DNA from: Prunella strophiata | Lineage: Eukaryota; Chordata; Aves; Passeriformes; Prunellidae | Reading direction: 5' to 3' | DNA length: 64,000 bases | Assembly: GCA_036583965.1 (NCBI GenBank) | Contig: JAZBQD010000019.1 | Span: 1,426,001-1,490,000 of the forward strand | The notes under the pieces: model-generated | Database searches by the model: none | What the model was told of the DNA's origin: nothing | What the model saw: only the letters and a program-made list of their open reading frames with translations | Program-made: the position numbers and the translations under genes | Shown here: positions 32,696-44,814 of the stretch, piece after piece | Layout: the number at the start of each line of letters is the position of its first letter | How positions within the stretch are numbered: the stretch's first letter is position 1

Positions 32696-34109
32696 CAAGA
32701 GTCCAGGAAAAATCAATCCATTTCCAGCACCTCTGCCCTTGTGCCAGCAGACAGGAGAAATTAAATTAGCTGTGGATTTTAGAGTGAAAACTGGGGCAGC
32801 AGCCCCAGCAGGGCTTGCAGGTTGGGAGTGGAAAGGGGACTCTGACAAGCTCTGCCCAAGTCTGGTTTGAAGTTTAAGAGTGTTTGGTTTGGATAATGTC
32901 AGGCGTGCAGACGTGCCTCCTTATATAATCTTAAGTTGCAAAAGATTTTGTGAATAAGCACTTAAGTCATAAGGGGGCGTTTTGTTAATAAATGTCAATA
33001 ATCAGTTGCTGTAGTAACCAAAAAATGAGGCTTCAGCTCCCATTTCAGTTCTGCTGCACTCTCAGAGTGCCAGGGAAACCTTTTGAAGTAGTCAATGATT
33101 ATTTTAACAATTCAACTTATTTTCAAATGATTTACCCAGGAAAATAGCAATTTCTAACTTCCTTGGATTCATTGAACCAAAGTGTTCTAATCTGTCATAT
33201 AATTAAACTACTCATTAAGACTTTTCCTGGCTGGAAGAATCAAATCTCAGAGGCACCTGACCTTTGGGCATTTCAGCCTTTCACACTCCACTTACCCAGT
33301 TGTCTTAAAATTGCCTATTAGTGACTGCCTGGCTTTATGGGCTTTCCAAAGAGTATTTGGAGGGGAAGATGTAATACTAAATAAATCTATTACTAATAGC
33401 TCCACTTCTTTTTAATTCCAGAGTCCTGACAGGGAATGCAGCCCTCGGTCCCTGTAGGTGTGCTTTGCTTTCTTAATTAATTCCTCACTGGGAAAGCCTG
33501 ACAGAGGCACCACTTGCTTTTGGTTTTCAATAAAAGGCTGAGATCAAGGGAGCCTCAGGGAAGATCAGGAGATCCTTCCAAACCATTAGCACCAAAATCT
33601 GATGAGCAGACAGGAAGATGCACCTCCAAAACATCATAAATGGAGCTTGCAGATATCTGAGCCTGTGACCTTTGGTTTTGCTTTATGCAGTGAAAGAGTT
33701 CATCCCACATGGATACACCAAAAATGGGGAAAACCTTCCCAGCCTCTGCCAAACTCTGCAAAGCCTTTATGGACTAGAGCAGTGAGAATACTGGTGGGGT
33801 AGGCAAGGACAGGATGAGCCAAACTGCAGGAACTGCAGCAAGTTAAAGAAAGGTCAGCTGGCTGGACACAGCAAGGAATGAGCACACCAATTTAAGGTTT
33901 CTTGGGAGCTCCAGGGGCCCCAGTTCCCCTGGCAGGGATGGGGTGGCAGCAGCAGGGTGGGCAGTGGGCACAGCTGAGCCTAATGGATCAGACATTGGCT
34001 TCCTAAAACAGGGATTGTGGGCTCATCCAAGCTGCTTTTCCCATGGGATTCATATCTGTTGTATTCATTTTTATTTAAAAATAGTTCTGATTTTGGCTTT
34101 TTTCTTCAT
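32696..34109. other. Single-copy sequence with a conserved-looking core
   Basis: No coding signal. The interval 32,880-33,240 is AT-rich and evenly composed, with TTAAGT, GTTAATAAATGTCAATAATC and similar homeodomain-like cores. It resembles conserved non-coding sequence, which must be tested by alignment. 33,241-34,109 shows nothing recognised. Confidence 0.35.
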
Positions 34110-34370
34110 CAGGGGACAGGACCCAGGGAATGGCTCCCAGTGCCAGAGGGCAGGGATGGGTGGGAGATGGGGAATTGGGAATTGCTGGCTGGGCTGGAAT
34201 TGCCAGAGCAGCTGTGGCTGCCCCTGGATCCCTGGCAGTGCCCAAGGCCAGGCTGGGCACTGGGGCTGGAGCAGCCTGGCACAGTGGGAGGTGTCCCTGC
34301 CGTGGCAGGGGTGGCACTGGGGGGGGGTTTGAGGTCCTTTTAACCCAAGCCAGTCTGGGATTCTGGGATG
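34110..34370 (+). mobile_element. CR1 3' end, about 260 bp
   Basis: Same order as the 25 kb copy: GGGGACAGGACCCAGGGAAT, GCCAGAGGGCAGGGATGGGT, ATTGCCAGAGCAGCTGTGGC, CCGTGGCAGGGGTGGCACTG and the CTGGGATTCTGGGA terminus. The usual CCATGG is CCGTGG here. Confidence 0.95.
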
Positions 34371-36144
34371 GCCCACACTGGACCCTCCACTTCAGCAGGA
34401 GCAGAGAAGTCAGTGGTGCTGGGCACGGAGCTGAGCTCCCGTGCCAGTGCCCACACAGGAGGTGTTCAGGGCAGTGAGGACAGCACAGGCTCTACCCATC
34501 CTGCAGGGTCTGGAATCCTGGCTGGGAATTATCCGAGTGCCTGGCTCATTGATTTTCAGTTTCCTGCTCTGTGGCAGTGACTGATCCAGATCTCCCCTTC
34601 ATTAACCTGGCTCAGCAGCTCCTGCCTGACAGAGCCAGGGAAACTGAGCTCTGGGATTCCCTGTGGAGCAGCCTTGGGAAAGGTCAGCACGGCTCATTGT
34701 GCTCTCCCTGCCTCAATTAACGGGAGCACAACGAGCTCTGCTGCTCCTGTGCCTCCCAGCCCCACCATTCCCTGTGATCCTGCTGTCCTGAGCCTGACAG
34801 AGGGGACTGAGACACCTCAATTAAATGATATTTAAATTGGCCCCAGCTCACAACAACCACTGTTTGCTTGGAAGATCCATGTTCCTGCTGGCTGCTCCTG
34901 ACATAATCATCTGTGGAAACTAATCAGAGGAAAACACTGGAATAAAGTGTCTAAGCTCCAACAAAAGGAGTTTAAAAACCTAAACGGAACTTGAGGGCAT
35001 CACAGCTATTCACAGGACATTATTTATACCCATATCTCGCTTTAGAGCATCATTAGGTACCTTGAAATAATCAAAAGGAAAAGATCATTAAGGAAAATAA
35101 TCTGCAGAGCCATTAGTGTGAGTTTTGAAGGAGTAAAAGGATGTTCTGGCATGGCAATGATGAACTACCTGAATAAACAATGAGGAGAGACAAGATTCTA
35201 CTTGAAAGGCCACAGTCAGAAGTGCTGGATCAAATAACAAGGATTTCTTCTGAATTCTTGGAAATTTCTAGTCTGATGTGCAGGAAGAAATAAAAGGGGA
35301 ATTAATCAAACAGAGGATGAGTGTGGAACAAAGGGAGTGGAACAAAATGAGCTCTAAGGTCCCTTCCAACTCAAACCATTCTGTATTTTCCATGGTGAGG
35401 AAAAAAAATGCAACATAGGGAAGGCAGAGGTGGCTGGGCTCCAGGAGAAGGTGGAATTCAGTAACAAGGAGGGGGAGGAGGAGCAAGGTCAGGTGAATTC
35501 CAGGACCCTGCAGCCCCAGCTGAAGCAGAAGCACTCAAGTCCCCTGAGGAATGATGCTGCAGGAGGCTGGGAATGGTTTCCATCAGCTGCCTGGACAGGT
35601 CTGCAGCAGCCTGGCCCTGGATTGCCCAGCCCAAAGGGACTCAGCCATTTGGGATACAGGGACATGACTTGCAGGGGGATTAGAACCTAAGAAGGTCAAC
35701 TAAAAAATCTGAACTGCAGGAAATTTCAGAGTCTACTTGCCAAACCTGAATGAGGAACGCAGGAGAAGAATTAGGAGCCAGGTTTTTTTTCTTTTTGAGT
35801 TATTCCAGCTCTATTTTGCCAAGGGCTGGTGCTTAGAGAAACATCAGAGGGGAGCACAGAAATATGAATATTAACAGCACTGGGAGGTGCACAGGATGCT
35901 TTCAGAGAGAAAGATGAAAGAAAGAAATGCAGTTATTTGCCTTTATCTTTAATGGTACCGTGAGCCAGACCCTACATTTTTAACAAGCACGTTTGGTTGA
36001 GCTACAAAAGTCAAAACACTTCAAAGAAAAAAAAGAGAATTTGCTCAGTGTAGGGCCCTCCTCTGGAACAGCTCCTTCCACACCTGTCCCACCCCAGGGA
36101 CAGCCCTGGCAGGGTGGGATGGACACAGCAAATCTGTGCCCAAG
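34371..36144. other. Single-copy sequence
   Basis: Contains one short CR1 terminus (listed). The interval 34,820-35,120 is AT-rich and evenly composed. No gene found. Confidence 0.4.
35335..35393 (+). mobile_element. CR1 terminal fragment
   Basis: CTCTAAGGTCCCTTCCAACT then CAAACCATTCTGTATTTTCC is the plus-strand CR1 terminus, about 60 bp. Confidence 0.75.
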
Positions 36145-36305
36145 GACAGAACCATGGGGTTGTTAAGGCTGGAAAACCCTTCTGAGTCCAACCACCCCCC
36201 AGCAGTGCCAGGGCCACCTCTGCCCCATGTCCCCAAGTGCCACATCCACAGGGCTTTGAGATCCCCCCGGGCATGGGGACTCCAATCCCCAGCCCATGCC
36301 AGTGC
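36145..36305 (-). mobile_element. CR1 3' end, older subfamily
   Basis: ACCATGGGGTTGTTAAGGCT, GAAAACCCTTCTGAGTCCAA, AGTGCCAGGGCCACCTCTGC and CCCCAAGTGCCACATCCACA match the CR1 type with AAGGTTGGAAAAGACCTC and AAGTGCCACATC words, which differs from the dominant CCATGGCAGGG type here. Confidence 0.8.
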
Positions 36306-36714
36306 AGGGTGCAGGCAGGATGACACACCTGGAATCTTCCATCAGCATCAGAATGAATTCCCCAAATTCCAGCATTAACATCCCTCTTCCTCCAGGTTTA
36401 TCTGCCCTTCTGGCAGGTGGTTTAATCCCTTTATTTTCATGTGTTTCTCATCAGTCTCAGCTGTGATTTAGCAGGTAATGAAGGCTCCTTAAACAGCCAG
36501 AAATGTGCATTCCCAATGTCCCCTCCCCCTGCAAACTCCACCTTTCCCTTCCCTGTTCCCTCCCTGTGCATTTGGGAGCAAAGAGGAAAATGCTGCTGGG
36601 ATTCCATTGTGGGACATCCTGAAGTTCTGGGGTCACTGTGGGAGAGGGGTTTGGACAAGGGTGATCACATGGCAGGGGGATGGTTTTAAGCTGCAGAAGA
36701 GTAGATTTAAATTG
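36306..36714. other. Single-copy spacer
   Basis: Nothing recognised. Confidence 0.4.
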
Positions 36715-36907
36715 GGGATTGGGAAGGAATCCCTGGCTGGGCTGGAATTGCCAGAGCAGCTGTGGCTGCCCCTGGATCCCTGGCAGTGCCCAAGGCCAGG
36801 CTGGACACTGGGGCTGGAGCAGCCTGGCACAGGGGAGGTGTCCCTGCCATGGCAGGGCTGGGATGGGAATTGAGGTCCTTTTGAACCCAACCATTCCATG
36901 ATTCCAT
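36715..36907 (+). mobile_element. CR1 3' end fragment
   Basis: GGCTGGGCTGGAATTGCCAG, CAGCTGTGGCTGCCCCTGG and CCATGGCAGGGCTGGGATGG to CCCAACCATTCCATGATTCC. It has small internal deletions relative to other copies. Confidence 0.94.
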
Positions 36908-38483
36908 GTTTATTCTGGTTGCCAAAACAGCCAAGTGCAGCTGCTCACTCTGATCACAAAACACAGTCTGCAGTGAAAAAACGTTATGTAATAACTGCCA
37001 CAGCAGCCATTGCTCCACAGAACATTCCAGGGGCTGGAAGACTTCCCCTGTGCTCTCCCCACCTCCCTCCCCAGTCCTTCCTTTTCCTCAGGAGCTGATT
37101 GCACTGCGACATTTGCAGCACCACACTTGGAGATGTTCAGTTTTGTCAGGGCACTCCAGATCAGCTGGGAGCCAGCCCTTCCTCTCCTGATGTAGCAAAG
37201 GCAAGGGGAGATTTTCTCCTCAGAAGATTCAGCTCCAAGGCTGAGCCATCCCGTGTGATCCCTGTGTGCTCCAGGTCGGGATTGCCTGGCCGGGAAAAAG
37301 CAATTTTGTAATGCTGGGTTCAGGCCTCAGGAGAAGAGCTGCAGCAGACAGAACACGCACAAAGAAGGTGCCCTGGAGGGAGGGCAGGGTAAATGATTGC
37401 CCTGGAACAGACAGAAAGTTGTAGGAATTGGGTCTGTGCTGTCACAGGCAGCGCCAGGGACTGTGGGGCAAGAGGGAGCTGGATCCATCCCACTGGGGCT
37501 GGATCCCATGGGATCAGGGACCACAGTGGAGGGACAGGGATGCCCTCCGTGCCAGGGCAGAGTCAGGGACGTCTGTCTGACCTCTGTGTCCAGATTCTGT
37601 GAGCAAGATGGGATAGAAGAGCTCCAGGGCAGTCCTTGGCATGGGAAGGGTGGTGTGAGCTGGAGCCACCCCGGGTGCCACACTGTGAATTTGGTACCCA
37701 CTCAAATCTGGCTCTGCAACTGATTGAGGGGGTGTGGATTGGGCCAGAGCAGCAAAAGAGACAGCCAGGGTGGGAGCTGAGCCCCTCCACCCTCACACCC
37801 TGCCTGGCCTCTTCTGTGTCCCTGCTTCTGCCATCTGAGTGCCCAAACATCTCATTTGTTACTGCAAGCCTGGCTGAACACAGCTCCTGCTGCTTCCATC
37901 ACAACATCTCTACACTAAATCTCTGCTTTGTTTTCTGACAGCCTTTCACCAGATCAGGGCCCAGCTGTATTAGCTTTCATCTCATAAACTGCTGCCCTTT
38001 CCCTTGTTTATTTCCTCATAAAAATAAATAGGCTCTCATCAGCTCATTTTGGTATTTACCCTCTAATAAAGGAAAATCAGGAGGCATCACATCTTCCCCT
38101 GCCCCTGTTGTCATGCAGGAGCCAGCACTGACAGTCCATTACCCATCAAAAAAAAACCACTTTAAAGAGATTTTCCCCAGTCTGTGATACTTGACAGAGT
38201 TTGTCTGCCAAGCCCAGCCCGTGCAGGGCAGTGAGAAATGCCCAATTTCCCTCGGGCTACCATGTGCCCCTGTGAGATAAGGGGGCTGTTCCATGGGAGG
38301 CCAGCACCAGCAGCACTCACGTTTCCCTCCCTGCTGCAATCTGCCTGTGTCCTGCAGCTGCAGCAGAGCCCTGATCAAACAGCTCTGGTGGCAGAAATGC
38401 AGGTGGGAGCAGCAGGGGGGATGCAGGCAGCCTGGGGTGGCACGGGGTTTTGGTTTGAACAGCCAGGTGTCTGCTAAGGAGGC
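36908..38483. other. Single-copy sequence
   Basis: No recognised gene. The interval 37,930-38,110 is AT-rich and evenly composed with TAAT/TTAG cores. Confidence 0.4.
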
Positions 38484-41400
38484 ATGAACCCAAGATGAAC
38501 CAAAATGGGCACAAAATGAACCCAAGATGAACCAAAATGGGCACAAAATGAACCCAAGATGAACCAAAATGGGCACAAAATGAACCCAAGATGAACCAAA
38601 ATGGGCACAAAATGAACCCAAGATGAACCAAAATGGGCACAAAATGAACCCAAGATGAACCAAAATGGGCACAAAATGAACCCAAGATGAACCAAAATGG
38701 GCACAAAATGAACCCAAGATGAACCAAAATGGGCACAAAATGAACCCAAGATGAACCAAAATGGGCACAAAATGAACCCAAGATGAACCAAAATGGGCAC
38801 AAAATGAACCCAAGATGAACCAAAATGGGCACAAAATGAACCCAAGATGAACCAAAATGGGCACAAAATGAACCCAAGATGAACCAAAATGGGCACAAAA
38901 TGAACCCAAGATGAACCAAAATGGGCACAAAATGAACCCAAGATGAACCAAAATGGGCACAAAATGAACCCAAGATGAACCAAAATGGGCACAAAATGAA
39001 CCCAAGATGAACCAAAATGGGCACAAAATGAACCCAAGATGAACCAAAATGGGCACAAAATGAACCCAAGATGAACCAAAATGGGCACAAAATGAACCCA
39101 AGATGAACCAAAATGGGCACAAAATGAACCCAAGATGAACCAAAATGGGCACAAAATGAACCCAAGATGAACCAAAATGGGCACAAAATGAACCCAAGAT
39201 GAACCAAAATGGGCACAAAATGAACCCAAGATGAACCAAAATGGGCACAAAATGAACCCAAGATGAACCAAAATGGGCACAAAATGAACCCAAGATGAAC
39301 CAAAATGGGCACAAAATGAACCCAAGATGAACCAAAATGGGCACAAAATGAACCCAAGATGAACCAAAATGGGCACAAAATGAACCCAAGATGAACCAAA
39401 ATGGGCACAAAATGAACCCAAGATGAACCAAAATGGGCACAAAATGAACCCAAGATGAACCAAAATGGGCACAAAATGAACCCAAGATGAACCAAAATGG
39501 GCACAAAATGAACCCAAGATGAACCAAAATGGGCACAAAATGAACCCAAGATGAACCAAAATGGGCACAAAATGAACCCAAGATGAACCAAAATGGGCAC
39601 AAAATGAACCCAAGATGAACCAAAATGGGCACAAAATGAACCCAAGATGAACCAAAATGGGCACAAAATGAACCCAAGATGAACCAAAATGGGCACAAAA
39701 TGAACCCAAGATGAACCAAAATGGGCACAAAATGAACCCAAGATGAACCAAAATGGGCACAAAATGAACCCAAGATGAACCAAAATGGGCACAAAATGAA
39801 CCCAAGATGAACCAAAATGGGCACAAAATGAACCCAAGATGAACCAAAATGGGCACAAAATGAACCCAAGATGAACCAAAATGGGCACAAAATGAACCCA
39901 AGATGAACCAAAATGGGCACAAAATGAACCCAAGATGAACCAAAATGGGCACAAAATGAACCCAAGATGAACCAAAATGGGCACAAAATGAACCCAAGAT
40001 GAACCAAAATGGGCACAAAATGAACCCAAGATGAACCAAAATGGGCACAAAATGAACCCAAGATGAACCAAAATGGGCACAAAATGAACCCAAGATGAAC
40101 CAAAATGGGCACAAAATGAACCCAAGATGAACCAAAATGGGCACAAAATGAACCCAAGATGAACCAAAATGGGCACAAAATGAACCCAAGATGAACCAAA
40201 ATGGGCACAAAATGAACCCAAGATGAACCAAAATGGGCACAAAATGAACCCAAGATGAACCAAAATGGGCACAAAATGAACCCAAGATGAACCAAAATGG
40301 GCACAAAATGAACCCAAGATGAACCAAAATGGGCACAAAATGAACCCAAGATGAACCAAAATGGGCACAAAATGAACCCAAGATGAACCAAAATGGGCAC
40401 AAAATGAACCCAAGATGAACCAAAATGGGCACAAAATGAACCCAAGATGAACCAAAATGGGCACAAAATGAACCCAAGATGAACCAAAATGGGCACAAAA
40501 TGAACCCAAGATGAACCAAAATGGGCACAAAATGAACCCAAGATGAACCAAAATGGGCACAAAATGAACCCAAGATGAACCAAAATGGGCACAAAATGAA
40601 CCCAAGATGAACCAAAATGGGCACAAAATGAACCCAAGATGAACCAAAATGGGCACAAAATGAACCCAAGATGAACCAAAATGGGCACAAAATGAACCCA
40701 AGATGAACCAAAATGGGCACAAAATGAACCCAAGATGAACCAAAATGGGCACAAAATGAACCCAAGATGAACCAAAATGGGCACAAAATGAACCCAAGAT
40801 GAACCAAAATGGGCACAAAATGAACCCAAGATGAACCAAAATGGGCACAAAATGAACCCAAGATGAACCAAAATGGGCACAAAATGAACCCAAGATGAAC
40901 CAAAATGGGCACAAAATGAACCCAAGATGAACCAAAATGGGCACAAAATGAACCCAAGATGAACCAAAATGGGCACAAAATGAACCCAAGATGAACCAAA
41001 ATGGGCACAAAATGAACCCAAGATGAACCAAAATGGGCACAAAATGAACCCAAGATGAACCAAAATGGGCACAAAATGAACCCAAGATGAACCAAAATGG
41101 GCACAAAATGAACCCAAGATGAACCAAAATGGGCACAAAATGAACCCAAGATGAACCAAAATGGGCACAAAATGAACCCAAGATGAACCAAAATGGGCAC
41201 AAAATGAACCCAAGATGAACCAAAATGGGCACAAAATGAACCCAAGATGAACCAAAATGGGCACAAAATGAACCCAAGATGAACCAAAATGGGCACAAAA
41301 TGAACCCAAGATGAACCAAAATGGGCACAAAATGAACCCAAGATGAACCAAAATGGGCACAAAATGAACCCAAGATGAACCAAAATGGGCACAAAATGAA

Positions 41401-42230
41401 CCCAAGATGAACCAAAATGGGCACAAAATGAACCCAAGATGAACCAAAATGGGCACAAAATGAACCCAAGATGAACCAAAATGGGCACAAAATGAACCCA
41501 AGATGAACCAAAATGGGCACAAAATGAACCCAAGATGAACCAAAATGGGCACAAAATGAACCCAAGATGAACCAAAATGGGCACAAAATGAACCCAAGAT
41601 GAACCAAAATGGGCACAAAATGAACCCAAGATGAACCAAAATGGGCACAAAATGAACCCAAGATGAACCAAAATGGGCACAAAATGAACCCAAGATGAAC
41701 CAAAATGGGCACAAAATGAACCCAAGATGAACCAAAATGGGCACAAAATGAACCCAAGATGAACCAAAATGGGCACAAAATGAACCCAAGATGAACCAAA
41801 ATGGGCACAAAATGAACCCAAGATGAACCAAAATGGGCACAAAATGAACCCAAGATGAACCAAAATGGGCACAAAATGAACCCAAGATGAACCAAAATGG
41901 GCACAAAATGAACCCAAGATGAACCAAAATGGGCACAAAATGAACCCAAGATGAACCAAAATGGGCACAAAATGAACCCAAGATGAACCAAAATGGGCAC
42001 AAAATGAACCCAAGATGGACCAAAATGGGCACAAAATGAACCCAAGATGAACCAAAATGGGCACAAAATGAACCCAAGATGGGCCCAAATGGGCACAAAA
42101 TGAACCCAAGATGAACCAAAATGGGCACAAAATGAACCCAAGATGGACCAAAATGGGCACAAAATGAACCCAAGATGAACCCAAATGGGCACAAAATAAA
42201 CCCAAGATGGACCCAAATGGGCACAAAATG
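38484..42230 (-). repeat. Homogeneous 32 bp minisatellite, about 117 copies
   Basis: The plus strand reads TGAACCCAAGATGAACC then AAAATGGGCACAAAA, period 32. Units from 38,484 to about 42,000 appear identical; substitutions (GATGGACC, GATGGGCCC, ATAAACCC, AACCCAAATGG) occur only in the last ~230 bp. Since 32 mod 3 is 2, each frame cycles through the unit three times per 96 bp, and none of the minus-strand phases contains a stop. All three minus frames therefore exceed 1,250 codons; this is arithmetic, not coding evidence. The reverse complement forms the small array at 19,485-19,706. Confidence 0.98.
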
Positions 42231-42284
42231 CATGGCTCCACCCAGCCTAAGGACAGCCCATGCCCCAAAATCCTGCAGGCCTGG

Positions 42285-42390
42285 CACTGCTCAGGGTGGG
42301 AAAAGATCTCCAAGATGATCATGGCAGGGGGTAGAGCTGGGTGAGCTTTAAGGTCCTTCCAACCCGAACCTGTATGGGGTTTTGTGATAA
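42285..42390 (+). mobile_element. CR1 terminal fragment
   Basis: GAGCTGGGTGAGCTTTAAGG then TCCTTCCAACCCGAACCTG is the plus-strand CR1 terminus. The 50 bp before it (AAAAGATCTCCAAGATGATC) also resembles CR1. Confidence 0.65.
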
Positions 42391-44247
42391 TATTCACAGG
42401 AAATGAAGACCAAAAATCCCAACAAACGCCTCTAAACCCCCAAGCTGTTTCCCAGGTGCCCATTACCTGAGCCATTGCATTCCCTGGAGCCCTGGGGCAG
42501 TCATTCCCCCAGCCTGTGCCAGCTGCAGGCAGCGTTTGCACTGCCTGGCACACACCAAGGCGTGGGGCACTGCTGAGAGAAAGGACCTCTGCATCCTGCA
42601 ATCTCTCATTTTTCCTCTCAAATACCTCAAAAAGGTCACGCTAATGATGTTTACCATCAAGTAATAAATGTTAACACTTCTCCTGCCCGCAGCCCGAGAG
42701 GTGCCCGTGTTTGTTTTCCAGTTCATCAGGACGCACCAAACGCGGCCAGGCACAACACGGGCCATTTCCAAACGCTGACATTTGCAAACATTCCTCTCCT
42801 AATGATTGTTTTCTGAAACCTGCCACGGGAAATGGCATTTAGCGCCTCGTTTTTGATGCTGGCTTTGTGCCTTTAGCAAAGCCCACAGCACCCAACCCTC
42901 CCTCCCCGTGCTCCGAAGGGTTAATGGGAACAGAGCCCCATGGAAAAGGCACAGCCATTAGCCAAGTAATTAAAGTTCTCTCTTAATCCAGACAAGATTG
43001 CAGGCAGGAATAATTAACCTGAACCTCAGGACCCCTCGGATTCCTGTGCCTGGGTTGGCAGTGCCAGCTGTGGAGGGAGCTCCAGGTGTGGGTGCCAGCT
43101 GTGCAAACTGGGATTGGCAGCATTTTTGGGACAGCTGGGTGGGGCAGGGGCATCCTGCCCCAGCTCACTGCCACATTGCACTGGGACAGGGACATCTGTC
43201 CTGCACAGTGCCCCAGCTGGGCATGGGGAGGGGCATGAGCTGGCAAAGGAAAGGAAGGCACCCCTCAGGTGGCACTGGGGGTTCCATCACCCCTGAGGTG
43301 GCACTGGGTTTGTCCTGGAGGGTTCCATCACCCCTGAGGTGGCACTGGGTCTGTCCCTGAGGGTCCCAGGCAGGGCAGTGCTGCCCCCATGGATGGGACA
43401 GCAGGGACCAGCCTGGAATGGCTGAGGTGAGCAAATCCTGGGTCCTGTCAGCAGATTTGGTAACTGCTGACTGCAGTGAACTCCTCAGCAAGGAAAATTC
43501 TCCTGGCTGAGCACATTTCCAAGGAAAACCACAAGGTTTGGCTTTTAGACTGAAACTTCCAGATCAAACCACGAGTTTTGGCTTCTCCAAAAGCAGCACC
43601 CATGCTGCTGCAGTGATGGGGAGCGTGGGGAGGTCCTTCCAGAGGTGCTGTGAGGTCTCCACATGACCCCCTGTTCTCTGAGCAGCCTCCCCAGCCTGTT
43701 CATCTCCTCGGATTTTAGAGCTCCTCGGGTTCAAGAGCAACAATGCACCTCCAGAAGCAAAGGGTGGGAGCCAGGCAGGGAAGAGGAGCACAAAACCAAA
43801 TGAACTAAATAACCAATCCCAAACCTGCCATTTACCACTGCATTCCAGCTAATTCTCTCCAGGAGAGAAAAGCACTGTCATATACCCACAAAGGAAGAGA
43901 AAATCCATTTACAGGCTGGAAATGAAATTGCTGGCAGGGCAGGAGGAGCAGGAAGGCACATATGTTCCCTAAATATCCAGAGAGCTCTCCAAACAATCAA
44001 ACAGCACGTGGGGAAAAACGCTCCCAGGAAAGTCTTCCAGAGATCCCTGATCTGGCAATGTGGGGTACGGTTGCAGTAAGGGAGAAAAAATCATAAAGAA
44101 AGGCTTCATAAAATCAGGCCTGCTCTGTTGAAATCAGTGGCTGGCCTTGTCAAAGCCAGCACTTTGCAGGCTCCCCTGTGGAAGCAATCCTGGTGTGAGC
44201 AGTTAATTAACATCACAATCTATTCCTGGGTAAAAACAACCAGCACC
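42391..44247. other. Single-copy sequence
   Basis: No gene recognised. 42,590-42,900 has several CpGs and evenly composed sequence. The short duplication at 43,255-43,370 is listed separately. Confidence 0.4.
43255..43370. repeat. Short tandem duplication, about 45-55 bp unit, 2-3 copies
   Basis: CCCCTGAGGTGGCACTGGG recurs with GGTTCCATCA between copies: a young or failed minisatellite. Confidence 0.9.
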
Positions 44248-44538
44248 TGTAGAAACTGGTTTTATACTGTTGGATAGAAAAATGAAAACTATCTATCACT
44301 AACAACTGTCCCTGCATGTACACACTGAGGGTTTGAGTGACCAGTAAATACAGAATAACAGCTTGTTAGTAACCAATAAGTGATTGGCAAGAAAGCTCCT
44401 GACCAATTGGAGTATGTAAAACTGTATAAAAAGGAGTTGTGTGAATAAAGAATGGCTTTTTAGCCATGAAGGAAGTGGATTCCTGTGTGATTTATTCCCA
44501 TAGGGTGCTTCCATTTCTAGTGGTGAGCCCGAGAGCCA
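44248..44538 (+). mobile_element. Endogenous retroviral LTR with adjacent primer-binding-like sequence
   Basis: Contains CCAAT (44,403-44,407), TATAAAAA (44,425-44,432) and AATAAA (44,444-44,449), with the compact 20 bp TATA-to-polyadenylation spacing. It ends near GGTGCTTCCA at 44,513, followed 7 bp later by TGGTGAGCCCGAGAGCCA (44,521-44,538), which has the TGG-start and GCCCGA shape of a tRNA primer-binding site. The start at TGTAGAAACTGG is a guess and no target duplication was found. It may be a 5' LTR plus leader stump. No internal retroviral genes follow. Confidence 0.6.
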
Positions 44539-44814
44539 AACCCAGCATTCCCCCTGAGCTGGGCTGTCCCTGCAGTGCTGGCACAGCCCCGGGCACTCCG
44601 GGCTTGGCCTCAGCCCCGCTGGGGCTCCACAGGGACAATTAACCCTTTGGGGGTGCAGGTGTGGACCCCCAGTGCTGAGGGGCAGGAGGGAGATTCACCC
44701 TCAGCTCCTGCTGCCTCCACAGCTGTTTCACACCCAGGTTTCTTTCCTTTGGGGCCAAATCTCAACAGCTCCAGCCATGGATCAAACACCAGGGATGAGG
44801 CTGGGTGTAGGGTT
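44539..44814. other. Single-copy spacer
   Basis: Nothing recognised. Confidence 0.4.

Noticed and set aside
38139..42601. Giant minus-strand frames with a 32-residue VHLGF/FWFIL-type repeat resembling a membrane protein
   Set aside because: The hydrophobic repeat is the 32 bp unit read in rotating frames; all three frames give the same peptide. Not a transmembrane protein.
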